Shown one piece after another: positions 8,562 to 17,084 of a stretch of DNA of 64,000 bases. Source of the stretch: Microcoleus vaginatus WJT46-NPBG5 (lineage in GTDB: Bacteria; Cyanobacteriota; Cyanobacteriia; Cyanobacteriales; Oscillatoriaceae). Under the pieces are notes generated by a model. That model was not told where the DNA came from, made no database searches, and was given only the letters and a program-made list of their open reading frames with translations. Position 1 is the stretch's first letter. The number at the start of each line of letters is the position of its first letter. The DNA lies in NCBI GenBank assembly GCA_019359355.1, contig JAHHHM010000014.1:114882-178881 (forward strand). Direction: 5' to 3'. The position numbers and the translations under genes are program-made.

Positions 8562-10271
8562 ATGGCTCAGCGTATCCAACCTCTACCAGCAGACGTTGTT
8601 CATCTTATCGCCGCCGGTGAAGTCATTGACTCTCTGGCGGCTGTCGTGCGGGAATTAATCGAAAATGCTCTCGATGCCGGCGCGACACGCATTGCGGTTT
8701 CTCTGTGGCCGGAACAGTGGCGTGTGCGGGTGGCAGACAATGGCACCGGCATGGATTTGGCGAACTTGCAATGCTGCGCCACTGCCCACAGCACCAGCAA
8801 AATTCATAGCAGCGAAGACCTCTGGAAAATTACCAGTTTGGGGTTTCGCGGGGAAGCGTTGCACAGTTTGGCCCAGTTAGCTGATTTGGAGATTTTAAGC
8901 CGGCCTACCAATCCGGCGAAAGAGCAAGGCAGTTGGCGCGTCGTCTATAACGCCCAAGGGGAACCGATTCAAATTGAGCCGGCAGCGATTGCTTGCGGGA
9001 CGGTGGTAGATGTCTGCAATCTATTCGGCACTTGGCAAGCGCGACGACAAGGTTTACCTTCGCCGGCACAACAGTTGCGATTGGTGCAACTCACGATTCA
9101 CCAACTGGCACTGTGCCACCCCCACGTTACCTGGCAAGTCGAGCAAAATGATCGCCGGTGGTTTAGTTTAACTCCCGGTCAAACCCCACAATATATCCTG
9201 CCGCAGTTGTTACGGGATGTGCGCTGGGATGATTTGCATCAGGTCAAAATAGAAGTGCCGGCACCTTTGGAAACGGAAGCCGAAACGTTCCTTCTATTAC
9301 CCTCTCAATCTTTAGAATTAGTCCTCGGTTTACCTGATCGCTGCCACCGCCGGCGTCCAGACTGGGTGAAAGTAGCCATAAATGGACGAATGGTGCGAAC
9401 ACCGGAACTTGAGCAAACCCTGTTAAGCAGTTTTGCAAGAACACTCCCGCGAGATCGCTACCCTATCTGTTTTTTGCATCTGCGAATTTCCCCGGAGGGA
9501 ATTGACTGGAACCGGCACCCGGCGAAGGCAGAAATTTATTTGCTGCATCTAAACTATTGGCAAGAACAGATTGCCAACGCGACTCTGACGGCGCTACAAC
9601 TGAGTCGGGCCAATTTGCCGGCTGCCGGTCAAGAACGGGTGAGTAAGTTACTCAAAGCATCGGAAGAGAAAGGAATTTATAGTGCCGGTCGTTCGATTGA
9701 GCCGGCGCAAAGTCAAGAGATGTTGCCAACACGTCTCTATCTGCGTGCGATCGCCCAAGTTCACAACACCTATATCTTGGCGGAACATCCAGGCGGCTTG
9801 TGGTTAGTTGAACAGCACATCGCACATGAGCGAGTTTTGTATGAACAGTTGTGTGATCGTTGGCACCTCGTCCCCCTAGAAGCGCCGGCAATTCTCAATC
9901 AATTGACACCGAAACAGATCGAACAACTGCAACGCATTGGCATAGAAGTTGATCCATTTGGCGAACAAGTTTGGGCAGTTCGCACCGCGCCGGCACTGTT
10001 AGCTGAACGAGAAGATTGTACAGAAGCATTGCTGGAACTGAGCTGTGGAGATTTGCAAGCTGCTCAAGTTGCTACTGCCTGCCGCAGTGCAATTCGTAAC
10101 GGTACGCCGCTAAGTTTGCCGGAAATGCAAACACTTTTAGATCGGTGGCAAAGCACGCGTCATCCCCGCACTTGCCCTCATGGACGACCAATATATTTAT
10201 CTTTAGAAGAGACGGATCTTGCTCGTTTTTTCCGCCGGCATTGGGTGATTGGCAAAAGTCACGGAATTTAA
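8562..10271 (+). CDS. mutL: DNA mismatch repair protein MutL
   Basis: MutL links mismatch recognition by MutS to strand incision. The N-terminal GHKL ATPase shows AAGEVIDSLAAVVRELIENALDAG (Glu31, Asn35), DNGTGM and GFRGEAL. The C-terminal dimerisation domain has EQHIAHERVLYEQ at about 417-429, close to the DQHA(X)2E(X)4E endonuclease motif, with Asp changed to Glu and Ala to Ile. It also has ACRSAIRNGTPLS and CPHGRP (538-543). The latter motifs suggest an endonuclease-type MutL rather than the E. coli type. At 569 residues it is on the short side, with a brief linker. It is a stand-alone gene with no mutS in the window. Confidence 0.95.
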   Translation: MAQRIQPLPADVVHLIAAGEVIDSLAAVVRELIENALDAGATRIAVSLWPEQWRVRVADNGTGMDLANLQCCATAHSTSKIHSSEDLWKITSLGFRGEALHSLAQLADLEILSRPTNPAKEQGSWRVVYNAQGEPIQIEPAAIACGTVVDVCNLFGTWQARRQGLPSPAQQLRLVQLTIHQLALCHPHVTWQVEQNDRRWFSLTPGQTPQYILPQLLRDVRWDDLHQVKIEVPAPLETEAETFLLLPSQSLELVLGLPDRCHRRRPDWVKVAINGRMVRTPELEQTLLSSFARTLPRDRYPICFLHLRISPEGIDWNRHPAKAEIYLLHLNYWQEQIANATLTALQLSRANLPAAGQERVSKLLKASEEKGIYSAGRSIEPAQSQEMLPTRLYLRAIAQVHNTYILAEHPGGLWLVEQHIAHERVLYEQLCDRWHLVPLEAPAILNQLTPKQIEQLQRIGIEVDPFGEQVWAVRTAPALLAEREDCTEALLELSCGDLQAAQVATACRSAIRNGTPLSLPEMQTLLDRWQSTRHPRTCPHGRPIYLSLEETDLARFFRRHWVIGKSHGI

Positions 10272-10281
10272 CAGTTGTTTG

Positions 10282-10797
10282 CTAAACCTCATCAAATGCC
10301 GGTGGATATTTAACCATTCCCGTAATTCCTTCCAAGGCTGCCGGTGCAAGTTCCAGCACCATAAATGCTTCGTCGGGAACTGGAAAGGGCGCTTCTAATT
10401 TTTTCGCTCTAGCCGGAGAAAACCCAAAACGGGTGTAGTAATGGCGATGACCGACAACAACGATAATTTTATGTCCTAAACGCTGGCAATCTTTTAATCC
10501 CTGCTGAATTAGTTGAGATCCAATTCCTTGATTTTGAAATTCTGGATGAACCGCTAGAGGCGCTAACGCTAATGCCGGCACGTCCTCTTTTTCGGTTTGG
10601 ATAATTATATCACTAAATAGCACATACCCAACTATTTTTTCATCTTTTATGGCAACAAGCGATAACTCTGAATTAAAATTATCTGACTGTCGAATTGCTT
10701 CAACGAGTCGCGCTTCGCCCTCTTGTCCGAATGCCAGCTTATTGACTTCAAAAATAGCCGCAAAGTCTTCTGAATTTTCAGAACGAATTGTGATCAT
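10282..10797 (-). CDS. GNAT N-acetyltransferase (YhbS-like)
   Basis: The 171-residue protein is a single GNAT domain. It has the acetyl-CoA binding motif A region, LAPLAVHPEFQNQGIGSQLIQQGL (QNQGIG being the Q/RxxGxG/A loop), followed by KIIVVVGHRHYYTRFGFSPA. The tail MVLELAPAALEGITGMVKYPPAF is characteristic of the YhbS-type branch. The substrate is unknown. Its start codon directly abuts the stop of the upstream acetyltransferase (0 bases), so the two are almost certainly co-translated. It converges with mutL, with only 10 bases between stops. Confidence 0.9.
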   Translation of the reverse strand: MITIRSENSEDFAAIFEVNKLAFGQEGEARLVEAIRQSDNFNSELSLVAIKDEKIVGYVLFSDIIIQTEKEDVPALALAPLAVHPEFQNQGIGSQLIQQGLKDCQRLGHKIIVVVGHRHYYTRFGFSPARAKKLEAPFPVPDEAFMVLELAPAALEGITGMVKYPPAFDEV

Positions 10798-11343
10798 TTA
10801 CGTTTTCTCCACCGGCTTTGCCATATAAATATCTGGTTTTCCCAGTCCGTTGGCATCTGGCATCAACCCCACAATTATAAAACCGCATTTTTGATAAAAC
10901 TCATAGGGATGACCGGCTAAGTTTCTAATTTTAGTAATATTTTCCCAAAAGTTAGGGTATAAATTAACACCAGAAAGCGTCGTTTGATTCTCTTCATCAT
11001 CAGTACCAACCCAAATTGTCAAGCCGGCGCGTTCTCTCACCTGCGCTTCTAAATCAGCAATCAACGCGCTGCCAATTCCCTGAAACCGATAATTTTTGCC
11101 AACAATTAAAGGATGTAATTCCCAGACATTACCGTTGTATTGTCGAATTCCCCCAATCCATCCCAAAACACTGCCGGTTTCGTCAACAGCAATGCGGCTA
11201 ATTCTGTCCTCTCCCAAAGATTCAAGCACCTCTTGCAGACCGCTTTTTATATCTGGCCAACTATTGGGCCACTGCTCAACCAACCAACCGGCAAGCTGTT
11301 GAATAATTTTCTCGTCATCAGGAGACAGATCGATTATTTGCAT
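10798..11343 (-). CDS. GNAT N-acetyltransferase, AAC(6')-like
   Basis: This 181-residue GNAT protein has RISRIAVDETGSVLGWIGGIRQ, then WELHPLIVGKNYRFQGIGSALIADLEAQV, which holds the acetyl-CoA loop FQGIGSA. It ends with HPYEFYQKCGFIIVGLMPDANGLGKPDIYMAK. This layout resembles proteins annotated as aminoglycoside 6'-N-acetyltransferases in other bacteria, but that substrate assignment is only by likeness and resistance should not be assumed. It is the first gene of a two-gene unit with 10282-10797. The ATG at 11343 has a weak ribosome-binding site. Confidence 0.85.
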   Translation of the reverse strand: MQIIDLSPDDEKIIQQLAGWLVEQWPNSWPDIKSGLQEVLESLGEDRISRIAVDETGSVLGWIGGIRQYNGNVWELHPLIVGKNYRFQGIGSALIADLEAQVRERAGLTIWVGTDDEENQTTLSGVNLYPNFWENITKIRNLAGHPYEFYQKCGFIIVGLMPDANGLGKPDIYMAKPVEKT

Positions 11344-11479
11344 CGGATGTGTCCTAAAGCAAAGGGTTGGGCAGACATTTCATTTCTATGCGCTAAAATT
11401 ATACCAAGTTGTCTAACCTTCGCCTTGGGATTATTAATTTCAAAATTCAAAATGTTATAAGTAGGATTAGCGAAAAATA

Positions 11480-12460
11480 ATGCAACCGAGAATTTTTGCG
11501 AGTTTACTGCTTTTAAGTGCTTTATGGGTAGGGATGCCGGCGCAAGCAGCAAACCCTAAACACGTTGAACAGTTACTTAAAACCAATCAGTGTCCTAAAT
11601 GTGACTTAAAAGGTGCGGATCTTCAAGGTGTTCAATTAGCCGGCGCGAATTTAAGCGAGGCGAATTTAAGTGAGAGTAACTTGGAAGCAGCTAACTTAAA
11701 GGGTGCGAATTTGCGGGGTGCTCAACTTCAGTCTGCTGTATTGCGGAATGCCATTTTGGAGGAAGCAAATCTAGAAAATGCGAAGATGAGGGATGCCAAA
11801 ATGAGGGATGCCAAGCTTAGGCGTGCTAACCTCAGTTATGCCAGACTTCGAGATGCCAGACTTCGGGGTGCTGATCTTACAGAAGCTAAATTATTCGCAA
11901 CTTTTTTAACAAATGCTGTTTTAATCGACGCAAAACTAAAGTTAGCAAAGTTAGAGGGTGCAGACTTAACAGGTGCTAAACTCAATCAGGCCGACTTAGA
12001 TACTGCAAACTTAGATAGTGCCAATTTGACGAATGCTGATTTAAGTGCAGCTTATCTTCCTGATGCCGATCTTAGAGGTGCTAACTTGAGTAATGCAAAT
12101 CTAGCCGGCGCTAAATTAATGTCTGCCGGCATCGTTCGGGCAAAACTTAATAATGCTGACCTTAGTTTAGCAAATTTAACTCGTGCTAACTTAAGTTATA
12201 CCGATTTAAGCAGTGCTAAATTAATCAACGTTAACTTAACCAAAGCAGTGCTTACTAAAGCTAACCTAACCGATACTGATTTGACAGGGGCGAACCTTAG
12301 CAATACTTATTTATACGAAGCCAATTTAGAGCGTGCAAACCTCACAAGTGCCAATTTAGAAAGGGCCAACTTAACCAGTGCTAACTTAAAAGATACCAAT
12401 TTGGATCGGGCTAATTTAACCAACGCCACCCTCACCGACACCCGTTTAAATAAACGCTAA
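11480..12460 (+). CDS. Exported pentapeptide-repeat protein
   Basis: The 326-residue protein has a clear Sec signal peptide (MQPRIFASLLLLSALWVGMPAQA, cleavage after AQA). A short region with CPKCDL follows, then roughly 50 pentapeptide units of the A(N/D)LxX type to residue ~325. Pentapeptide repeats fold as a right-handed quadrilateral beta-helix. Such proteins are abundant in cyanobacteria and often periplasmic or thylakoid-lumenal, and most have no known function. Internal near-identical nucleotide units (for example AKMRDAKMRDAK and ARLRDARLRGA) show recent repeat expansion. The CxxC ahead of the helix is a recurring arrangement in cyanobacterial members. Its stop converges with the exonuclease gene. 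Confidence 0.93.
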   Translation: MQPRIFASLLLLSALWVGMPAQAANPKHVEQLLKTNQCPKCDLKGADLQGVQLAGANLSEANLSESNLEAANLKGANLRGAQLQSAVLRNAILEEANLENAKMRDAKMRDAKLRRANLSYARLRDARLRGADLTEAKLFATFLTNAVLIDAKLKLAKLEGADLTGAKLNQADLDTANLDSANLTNADLSAAYLPDADLRGANLSNANLAGAKLMSAGIVRAKLNNADLSLANLTRANLSYTDLSSAKLINVNLTKAVLTKANLTDTDLTGANLSNTYLYEANLERANLTSANLERANLTSANLKDTNLDRANLTNATLTDTRLNKR

Positions 12461-12522
12461 ACCTGTGTCAATTTTCTATAGTTTCAGTGTCATACCCAAT
12501 AATATTCATAACAGAACTACCT

Positions 12523-13077
12523 TTAAATTCTCGCTTGTTTGAGTAATTTCGACAAAATGCCGGCAATATTCCAAGCATCATCTCCTCCCCGGTGATGAGT
12601 CCCTTCAAGGGGAAGATTTAGGTATTCTAAGGCTTCTGCCATGCCAATTTCCTGCGGCAAAGCATGGATAATCGCAAACAATGTTTTTACATTAATCTGT
12701 CTGGGGCCAAACGGATATTTAATTTGATTGGATCGGCATTGTCTCTCAAATTGATTTCTGTCATAATCTCCATAGCTTGCCCAAACTCGCTGCTGAGAGA
12801 GATATTTCTTTTTAAGAATTAAGCAAGCTTCAGAAAAGGAAATTCCTTGCTCAACTTGCGCCTGGGTTAACGTTGTCAGTTGCGTGCAGAATTCACTGAC
12901 ACGGGAACGTGCTGGTTTAACTAAAATACTTTCTTTTTCTAGCCGACATCCCGAAGCAATATAAATAGGGCAGATTCCTATTTCAATAATTTCGTTTTCT
13001 TGTCCTGCCGGGGGTATTCCTTCCCAGCAAGTTGCTTCAACATCAATGACAATAATTTGGTCGAGTTTCTTTGTCAC
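12523..13077 (-). CDS. 3'-5' exonuclease, DEDDh (ERI-1/Snipper-like)
   Basis: The 184-residue protein is a single DEDDh exonuclease domain. Exo I is IIVIDVEATCWEG (Asp and Glu ligands), Exo II is YGDYDRNQFERQC, and Exo III is THHRGGDDAWNIAGIL (His and Asp). The CWEGIPPAGQENEIIEIG segment following Exo I is typical of the ERI-1/3'hExo-like branch rather than the DnaQ proofreading subunit. It probably degrades RNA or single-stranded ends. It is preceded by the beta-propeller gene at 70 bases on the same strand and may share its transcript. Confidence 0.88.
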   Translation of the reverse strand: MTKKLDQIIVIDVEATCWEGIPPAGQENEIIEIGICPIYIASGCRLEKESILVKPARSRVSEFCTQLTTLTQAQVEQGISFSEACLILKKKYLSQQRVWASYGDYDRNQFERQCRSNQIKYPFGPRQINVKTLFAIIHALPQEIGMAEALEYLNLPLEGTHHRGGDDAWNIAGILSKLLKQARI

Positions 13078-13146
13078 ACTTTATTTCTATGTTATGTTTT
13101 CTGCTAATAACCCTTAATCAAAAATAATCAAGTTTATATAATTTTT

Positions 13147-14769
13147 TTATCCTAATGTGTACATCCAGCCATCTCTGGCGCAAATTCTAATGAGTCCATC
13201 CCAGACAATGGGGGTCGATTCAAAGGAGGCTTCGGGCTTAAATCTGGCGGCTTCTTCGACGATAACGCGATAAAATTCGCCTTTGGAATTTTTGAGGGCG
13301 TTTTTATCATCTGGTTTTGCCGGCTCAAAATAAAGATTAAATAAATACACGCCACTGTAACAGGCAGCTATCAGTTTATTCCCATCAGTAAAGATTGGAG
13401 TTGAAATTGAACCGCCAATTCTTTGTTTAAATACAATTAATGGCGTATTATATTCTTTATCTAGCAATGGCCCTCTAACTTTTTTGCCGGTGATTACATT
13501 TTGAGAACCGATATAAATATTGCCATCAATGGCACAGGTGGCAAAGAGTGCCGGCATTTCTTCGGTGCGGTATTCATCATTTAATGCAACCGAACCAATG
13601 ATTCCTCCTTGCCAATCGTCTAAGCGAGCGTTATTGGTAGGAAAGAACCATTCGACGGATTCACTTTCTTTCTTAGTAGGATTCAGTTTTAAAACACCGC
13701 CGTTACCGGGAATGTATTGTTTTTCTATGCTACAAAAAAGTTTTTCATCTTTGGAGATAGCGACGGTTCCATCCATGTCAGAACCTGTATAAAAGTCCCA
13801 AACTATTTTACGGTCTTTAATACTAATTCCATAAATATGTCCAGAACCGGCAGCCAGATAAATTCTATCTTTGAGAACTGCCGGTGAGGATTCCGCAACT
13901 AAGTTTCCGGAATGTCTGCCAATGTCTGCCGGCTGATAAAGTTGAACTTCATCCAAAATTTGTGGCTGAATCATGCCCTCTTTTTTAGCAGCGGTACGTG
14001 TTGAGCTGTTCAAAAAATAGCCAATAGCATTTTCCCCGGCATTAAATATCACGCCACTGCCCAAATCAATTGGGCTGCTATCATTATCTCTACTATAACT
14101 CGCCGTTTTTCTAATATTTAGTTTCCAAAGTTCTTTGCCGGTTCTGAAAGAAATGGCTCTAAAACTCGGCACAGGTGCTGATGTAAATAAAGAATTTCTG
14201 ACTCCCAGCCGGCTTCCCTGTAAAACCACAATTCGATTTTCTTCGCTCGCTGTTGGATCAATATAAATCGTTGAAGACCCTTTTAAAATATCATCATATT
14301 TATATCTCCATACTACCTCATTTGTTTCAATATCTATTTTTCTTAAGCTGTGATCGTATGCCCCAATCACCAAATAGGTTTTCCCGCGATCTTTGGTAAT
14401 CGTTGGTTGTCCTGTCCACCCCGCACCACTCCAGGTTCTATACCCTCTAAAAGCCGTTATCCCACTTCCCAGTTCAAATCGATCAAGCAGATTAAGTCCT
14501 TCCGGAGTTCCCCTCCCATAAAATCTTCGCTTTTCATTCCCTAAATAGGTAGGAATTAAAAGTTCTATTTCTGGGTTCATGTCAGTGAGAATATTATTCA
14601 CTTGCCGGTTAACTGCCTCCGAAAGTGGGTCAGCATTGACCGTATTCGCACTGACTGGAGTTCCGACAGATTTCTGTGCTTGAAATTCTTTGAAAATTAC
14701 TGGAGAGATGGAGCTTGCCAGCATTAGTTGGATCGCTCGTTTATTAAAGTTTCTTCTTGATAAAAGCAT
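13147..14769 (-). CDS. Tat-exported PQQ-like beta-propeller protein
   Basis: The 540-residue product starts MLLSRRNFNKRAIQLMLASS, a twin-arginine signal (SRRNFNK) with a modest hydrophobic region, so export as a folded protein is likely. The remainder is a beta-propeller with PQQ-like blades: KTYLVIGAYDHSLRKIDIETNEVVWRY, RAISFRTGKELWKLNI, RIYLAAGSGHIYGISIKDRKIVWDF, ATCAIDGNIYIGSQN, IPIVWDGLIRICARDGWMYTLG-like end. The PQQ-binding residues of alcohol dehydrogenases are not evident, so this may be a scaffold or substrate-binding propeller. A TTAGATAC/GTATCTAA hairpin lies seven bases upstream of its ATG and could influence translation. Confidence 0.82.
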   Translation of the reverse strand: MLLSRRNFNKRAIQLMLASSISPVIFKEFQAQKSVGTPVSANTVNADPLSEAVNRQVNNILTDMNPEIELLIPTYLGNEKRRFYGRGTPEGLNLLDRFELGSGITAFRGYRTWSGAGWTGQPTITKDRGKTYLVIGAYDHSLRKIDIETNEVVWRYKYDDILKGSSTIYIDPTASEENRIVVLQGSRLGVRNSLFTSAPVPSFRAISFRTGKELWKLNIRKTASYSRDNDSSPIDLGSGVIFNAGENAIGYFLNSSTRTAAKKEGMIQPQILDEVQLYQPADIGRHSGNLVAESSPAVLKDRIYLAAGSGHIYGISIKDRKIVWDFYTGSDMDGTVAISKDEKLFCSIEKQYIPGNGGVLKLNPTKKESESVEWFFPTNNARLDDWQGGIIGSVALNDEYRTEEMPALFATCAIDGNIYIGSQNVITGKKVRGPLLDKEYNTPLIVFKQRIGGSISTPIFTDGNKLIAACYSGVYLFNLYFEPAKPDDKNALKNSKGEFYRVIVEEAARFKPEASFESTPIVWDGLIRICARDGWMYTLG

Positions 14770-14775
14770 AATTGG

Positions 14776-14796
14776 TTAGATACAAAACGTATCTAA
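14776..14796. promoter_or_regulatory. 8-bp inverted repeat just upstream of the beta-propeller gene
   Basis: TTAGATAC (14776-14783) and GTATCTAA (14789-14796) are perfect reverse complements around a 5-base loop. On the minus strand the structure ends seven bases before the ATG at 14769 and would cover the ribosome-binding region. It may be an operator or an mRNA hairpin. Confidence 0.45.
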
Positions 14797-14905
14797 GTTA
14801 CAGAATTTTATCTGTTTTTTAGACAATAAATTTTAGATTGTCTTCAGTCCTTTGTCAAGAAAGTTAGTGACAAAAGACAATCCAAAATTCGACAATCAAA
14901 ATTGC

Positions 14906-16282
14906 CTAGTTTTCAGACGCAAACTCAGTCCGAAACTGATCAACAACCTTATCTAAAGCGACTGCATGGGAAGCTTTAAACAAAACCCGATCACCGGGTT
15001 GCACAAAGTCCTTCAAACACTCTACTAATGCTTCTTTGGCATGGATATAGGTACTCAATCGCGTCTCGATTAAAGGCACCCCAATTGCACCGGCAGCCAA
15101 GGCTTCTGCTTCCGCAGCGTCTGCCAAAATAAACAAAGCATCAAGATTGAGATGGCTGGCAGTAACACCGACTTGCCGGTGAAATTCTAAAGAGCGATCG
15201 CCCAATTCCCGCATCGTTCCTAACACCGCAATATGCCGCCTCCCCGGTGTTTGCGCTAGGAGTTGCAGCGCGGCTTCCATCGATTCCAAACCGGCATTAT
15301 AACTCTCATCCAGAATCATCACATCATCTGCCAACTCATAGCGCCGCGCCCGTCCCTCTGGCAATTCCACAGATATACCGGCACTCAGAGATTCCCAGCT
15401 AATATTGAGAACTTTCGCAACGGCTAGCGCTGCCAAATAATTACTCGCATTATGACGACCGGGAAGCGGGATTGGCAATTGAACGCCCTCAACTATCAAG
15501 CGTTCGGCATTAATTAGCATCCCGCGCACATCGCCCCCTTCCAACCCATAAGTTAGGGTTTTCCCTTTCCAAACCGTGCCAGCCGTTGTCATTAACCGCT
15601 TGTTATCGTGGTTGAGAATCGCGGTGCCGGTGGAAGGCATTTCGGCTAGTAACTCGCACTTGGCTTTGGCGATCGCTTCTTCAGATCCCAACAAACCAAT
15701 ATGTGCAGTGCCGGCATTCGTGATCACGCCGATTGTTGGGCGGGCGATTTGCGTCAACAGGGCAATCTGACCGCTGCCACGCATTGCCATTTCAATCACC
15801 GCATAATCGTGTTCGGAAGAAAGTTCTAGCAGCGTTTTAGGCACCCCAATTTCGTTGTTGTAGTTTAGCTGGGTTTTCAGGACTTTTCCGTGAGAGCCTA
15901 AAATTGCCGCAATCAGTTCTTTGGTGGTGGTTTTGCCAAATGAGCCGGTTACAGCAATCACTGGAATTTTAAATTGCTCGCGCCACCAACGCGCGATCGC
16001 TTGATATGCCTGTAGTGTGTCTTTTACCTGTAGCTGCGGCACCGGCACCGGCAGAGGACGTTCGACAATAGCAGCAATTGCGCCTTTTTCAATTGCCTGG
16101 GAAACAAAATCATGGCCATCAAAATTTTCGCCTCGCAATGCCACAAACACCTCGTCGGTTTTGATGCTGCGGGTGTCTGTAGTAATGCCGGTTACTGGGG
16201 TTTTTAGGAGCTTATCCGGTATATTTGCCGGCGTGGCGTGCAGAATATCAATGAGTTGAGTGAGGGTGGCACGAAAGGTCAT
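14906..16282 (-). CDS. murF: UDP-N-acetylmuramoyl-tripeptide--D-alanyl-D-alanine ligase
   Basis: MurF adds D-Ala-D-Ala to the UDP-MurNAc-tripeptide in the last cytosolic step of peptidoglycan precursor synthesis. The 458-residue length fits. The N-terminal uridine-binding region has TDTRSIKTDEVFVALRGENFDGHDF, the ATP loop is VTGSFGKTTTK (113-121), the central domain has NYNNEIGVPKTLLEL and the GSGQIALL block, and the C-terminal domain holds DESYNAGLESMEAAL and LGTMRELGDRS. All are family hallmarks. It is followed 136 bases later by the beta-propeller gene on the same strand. No dcw-cluster neighbours are present, which is normal for cyanobacteria. Confidence 0.96.
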   Translation of the reverse strand: MTFRATLTQLIDILHATPANIPDKLLKTPVTGITTDTRSIKTDEVFVALRGENFDGHDFVSQAIEKGAIAAIVERPLPVPVPQLQVKDTLQAYQAIARWWREQFKIPVIAVTGSFGKTTTKELIAAILGSHGKVLKTQLNYNNEIGVPKTLLELSSEHDYAVIEMAMRGSGQIALLTQIARPTIGVITNAGTAHIGLLGSEEAIAKAKCELLAEMPSTGTAILNHDNKRLMTTAGTVWKGKTLTYGLEGGDVRGMLINAERLIVEGVQLPIPLPGRHNASNYLAALAVAKVLNISWESLSAGISVELPEGRARRYELADDVMILDESYNAGLESMEAALQLLAQTPGRRHIAVLGTMRELGDRSLEFHRQVGVTASHLNLDALFILADAAEAEALAAGAIGVPLIETRLSTYIHAKEALVECLKDFVQPGDRVLFKASHAVALDKVVDQFRTEFASEN

Positions 16283-17084
16283 AAGGCATTTGGGATTTTT
16301 AGCTTTCAGATTTTAGATTGTAAATTGAATCCAAAATCGATGAACAACTAAAATGCCACCGGCAGCCCTGAGGTTAACAAATATAAACGCTTCAAAGGGC
16401 CATTTTATCCGGTTCCCGCCGGAGCGCTGGCATCGCACAACGCTCTCGCTTTGTATCAATTTTTAAACTTCACCGTTTCCTGGCCGAAAATATGCGTAAT
16501 TCAGCCAAAGAAATTTTCATAATAACCCTACAATTTAAAGCCCAATCTTTACTGTTTCTTTACCAAGTATCGAGACCAAGTCGGGTACATTGGAATTGTA
16601 ACCCCATTTAGCTTAGGTAAAGCCTTCTGTTCATGCCCAAATTAACTCTAAATCAAGTTCCTTGATTCATCAAAACTGAATTAGAGCGGAGGCAAATAGG
16701 GTTTGCAGATGCAGCTCAATCCCGAAACTAAGCAGTCTATTCAGTCATTGTTTAGTGATCGAGATCACCGAAGCGAACTGATAAAAGGCACATTTAGTCT
16801 TTCTAAGGTCAGAGTATTATAGCTAGTGGGGGAGGCATCTTTAATTTGTGCAATAACTACCTAAAATTTCTTAAGACCGAGAAAATACCGGCAGTCATTG
16901 AGCCTCCACTTTATTAAAAGTTTCGTAGCGCGGAAAGCCTACTTTGATCAGCCGGTGCCGCCTACTTGGAACTAAAGATTATAGGGGTGCGTCTGCGAGT
17001 GAAGCAGCACAAAGCTTTATATTTATGTTTGAGATTAAGCACATCGGTTTGTGAGCGTTTACAGCTAAATTTCTCAGATGTGAG
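16283..17084. other. 802-base spacer between murF and a divergent unknown gene
   Basis: The long spacer should contain the promoters of murF (minus) and of the gene at 17085 (plus). It contains GCCGG elements and a 37-codon open frame (16709-16822). I found no tRNA cloverleaf, riboswitch signature or terminator. An unrecognised small RNA cannot be excluded. Confidence 0.4.
16709..16822 (+). CDS. Possible short ORF of 37 codons
   Basis: An ATG at 16709 opens a frame of 37 codons ending in TAG at 16820-16822. The peptide begins MQLNPETKQSIQSLF and continues SDRDHRSELIKGTF, a charge-balanced composition that looks more like protein than noise. AGGG nine bases before the ATG is a weak ribosome-binding site. 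It could be a small protein, a leader peptide or a decayed gene start. Support is thin. Confidence 0.2.
   Translation: MQLNPETKQSIQSLFSDRDHRSELIKGTFSLSKVRVL

Noticed and set aside
10798..11343. Aminoglycoside resistance gene
   Set aside because: The protein resembles AAC(6')-annotated proteins, but substrate cannot be assigned from the GNAT fold, so it is called only AAC(6')-like.
14821..14842. AGACAAT/ATTGTCT hairpin between murF and the propeller gene
   Set aside because: Considered as a murF terminator, but on the minus strand an A-run, not a T-run, follows it, so it is not an intrinsic terminator.
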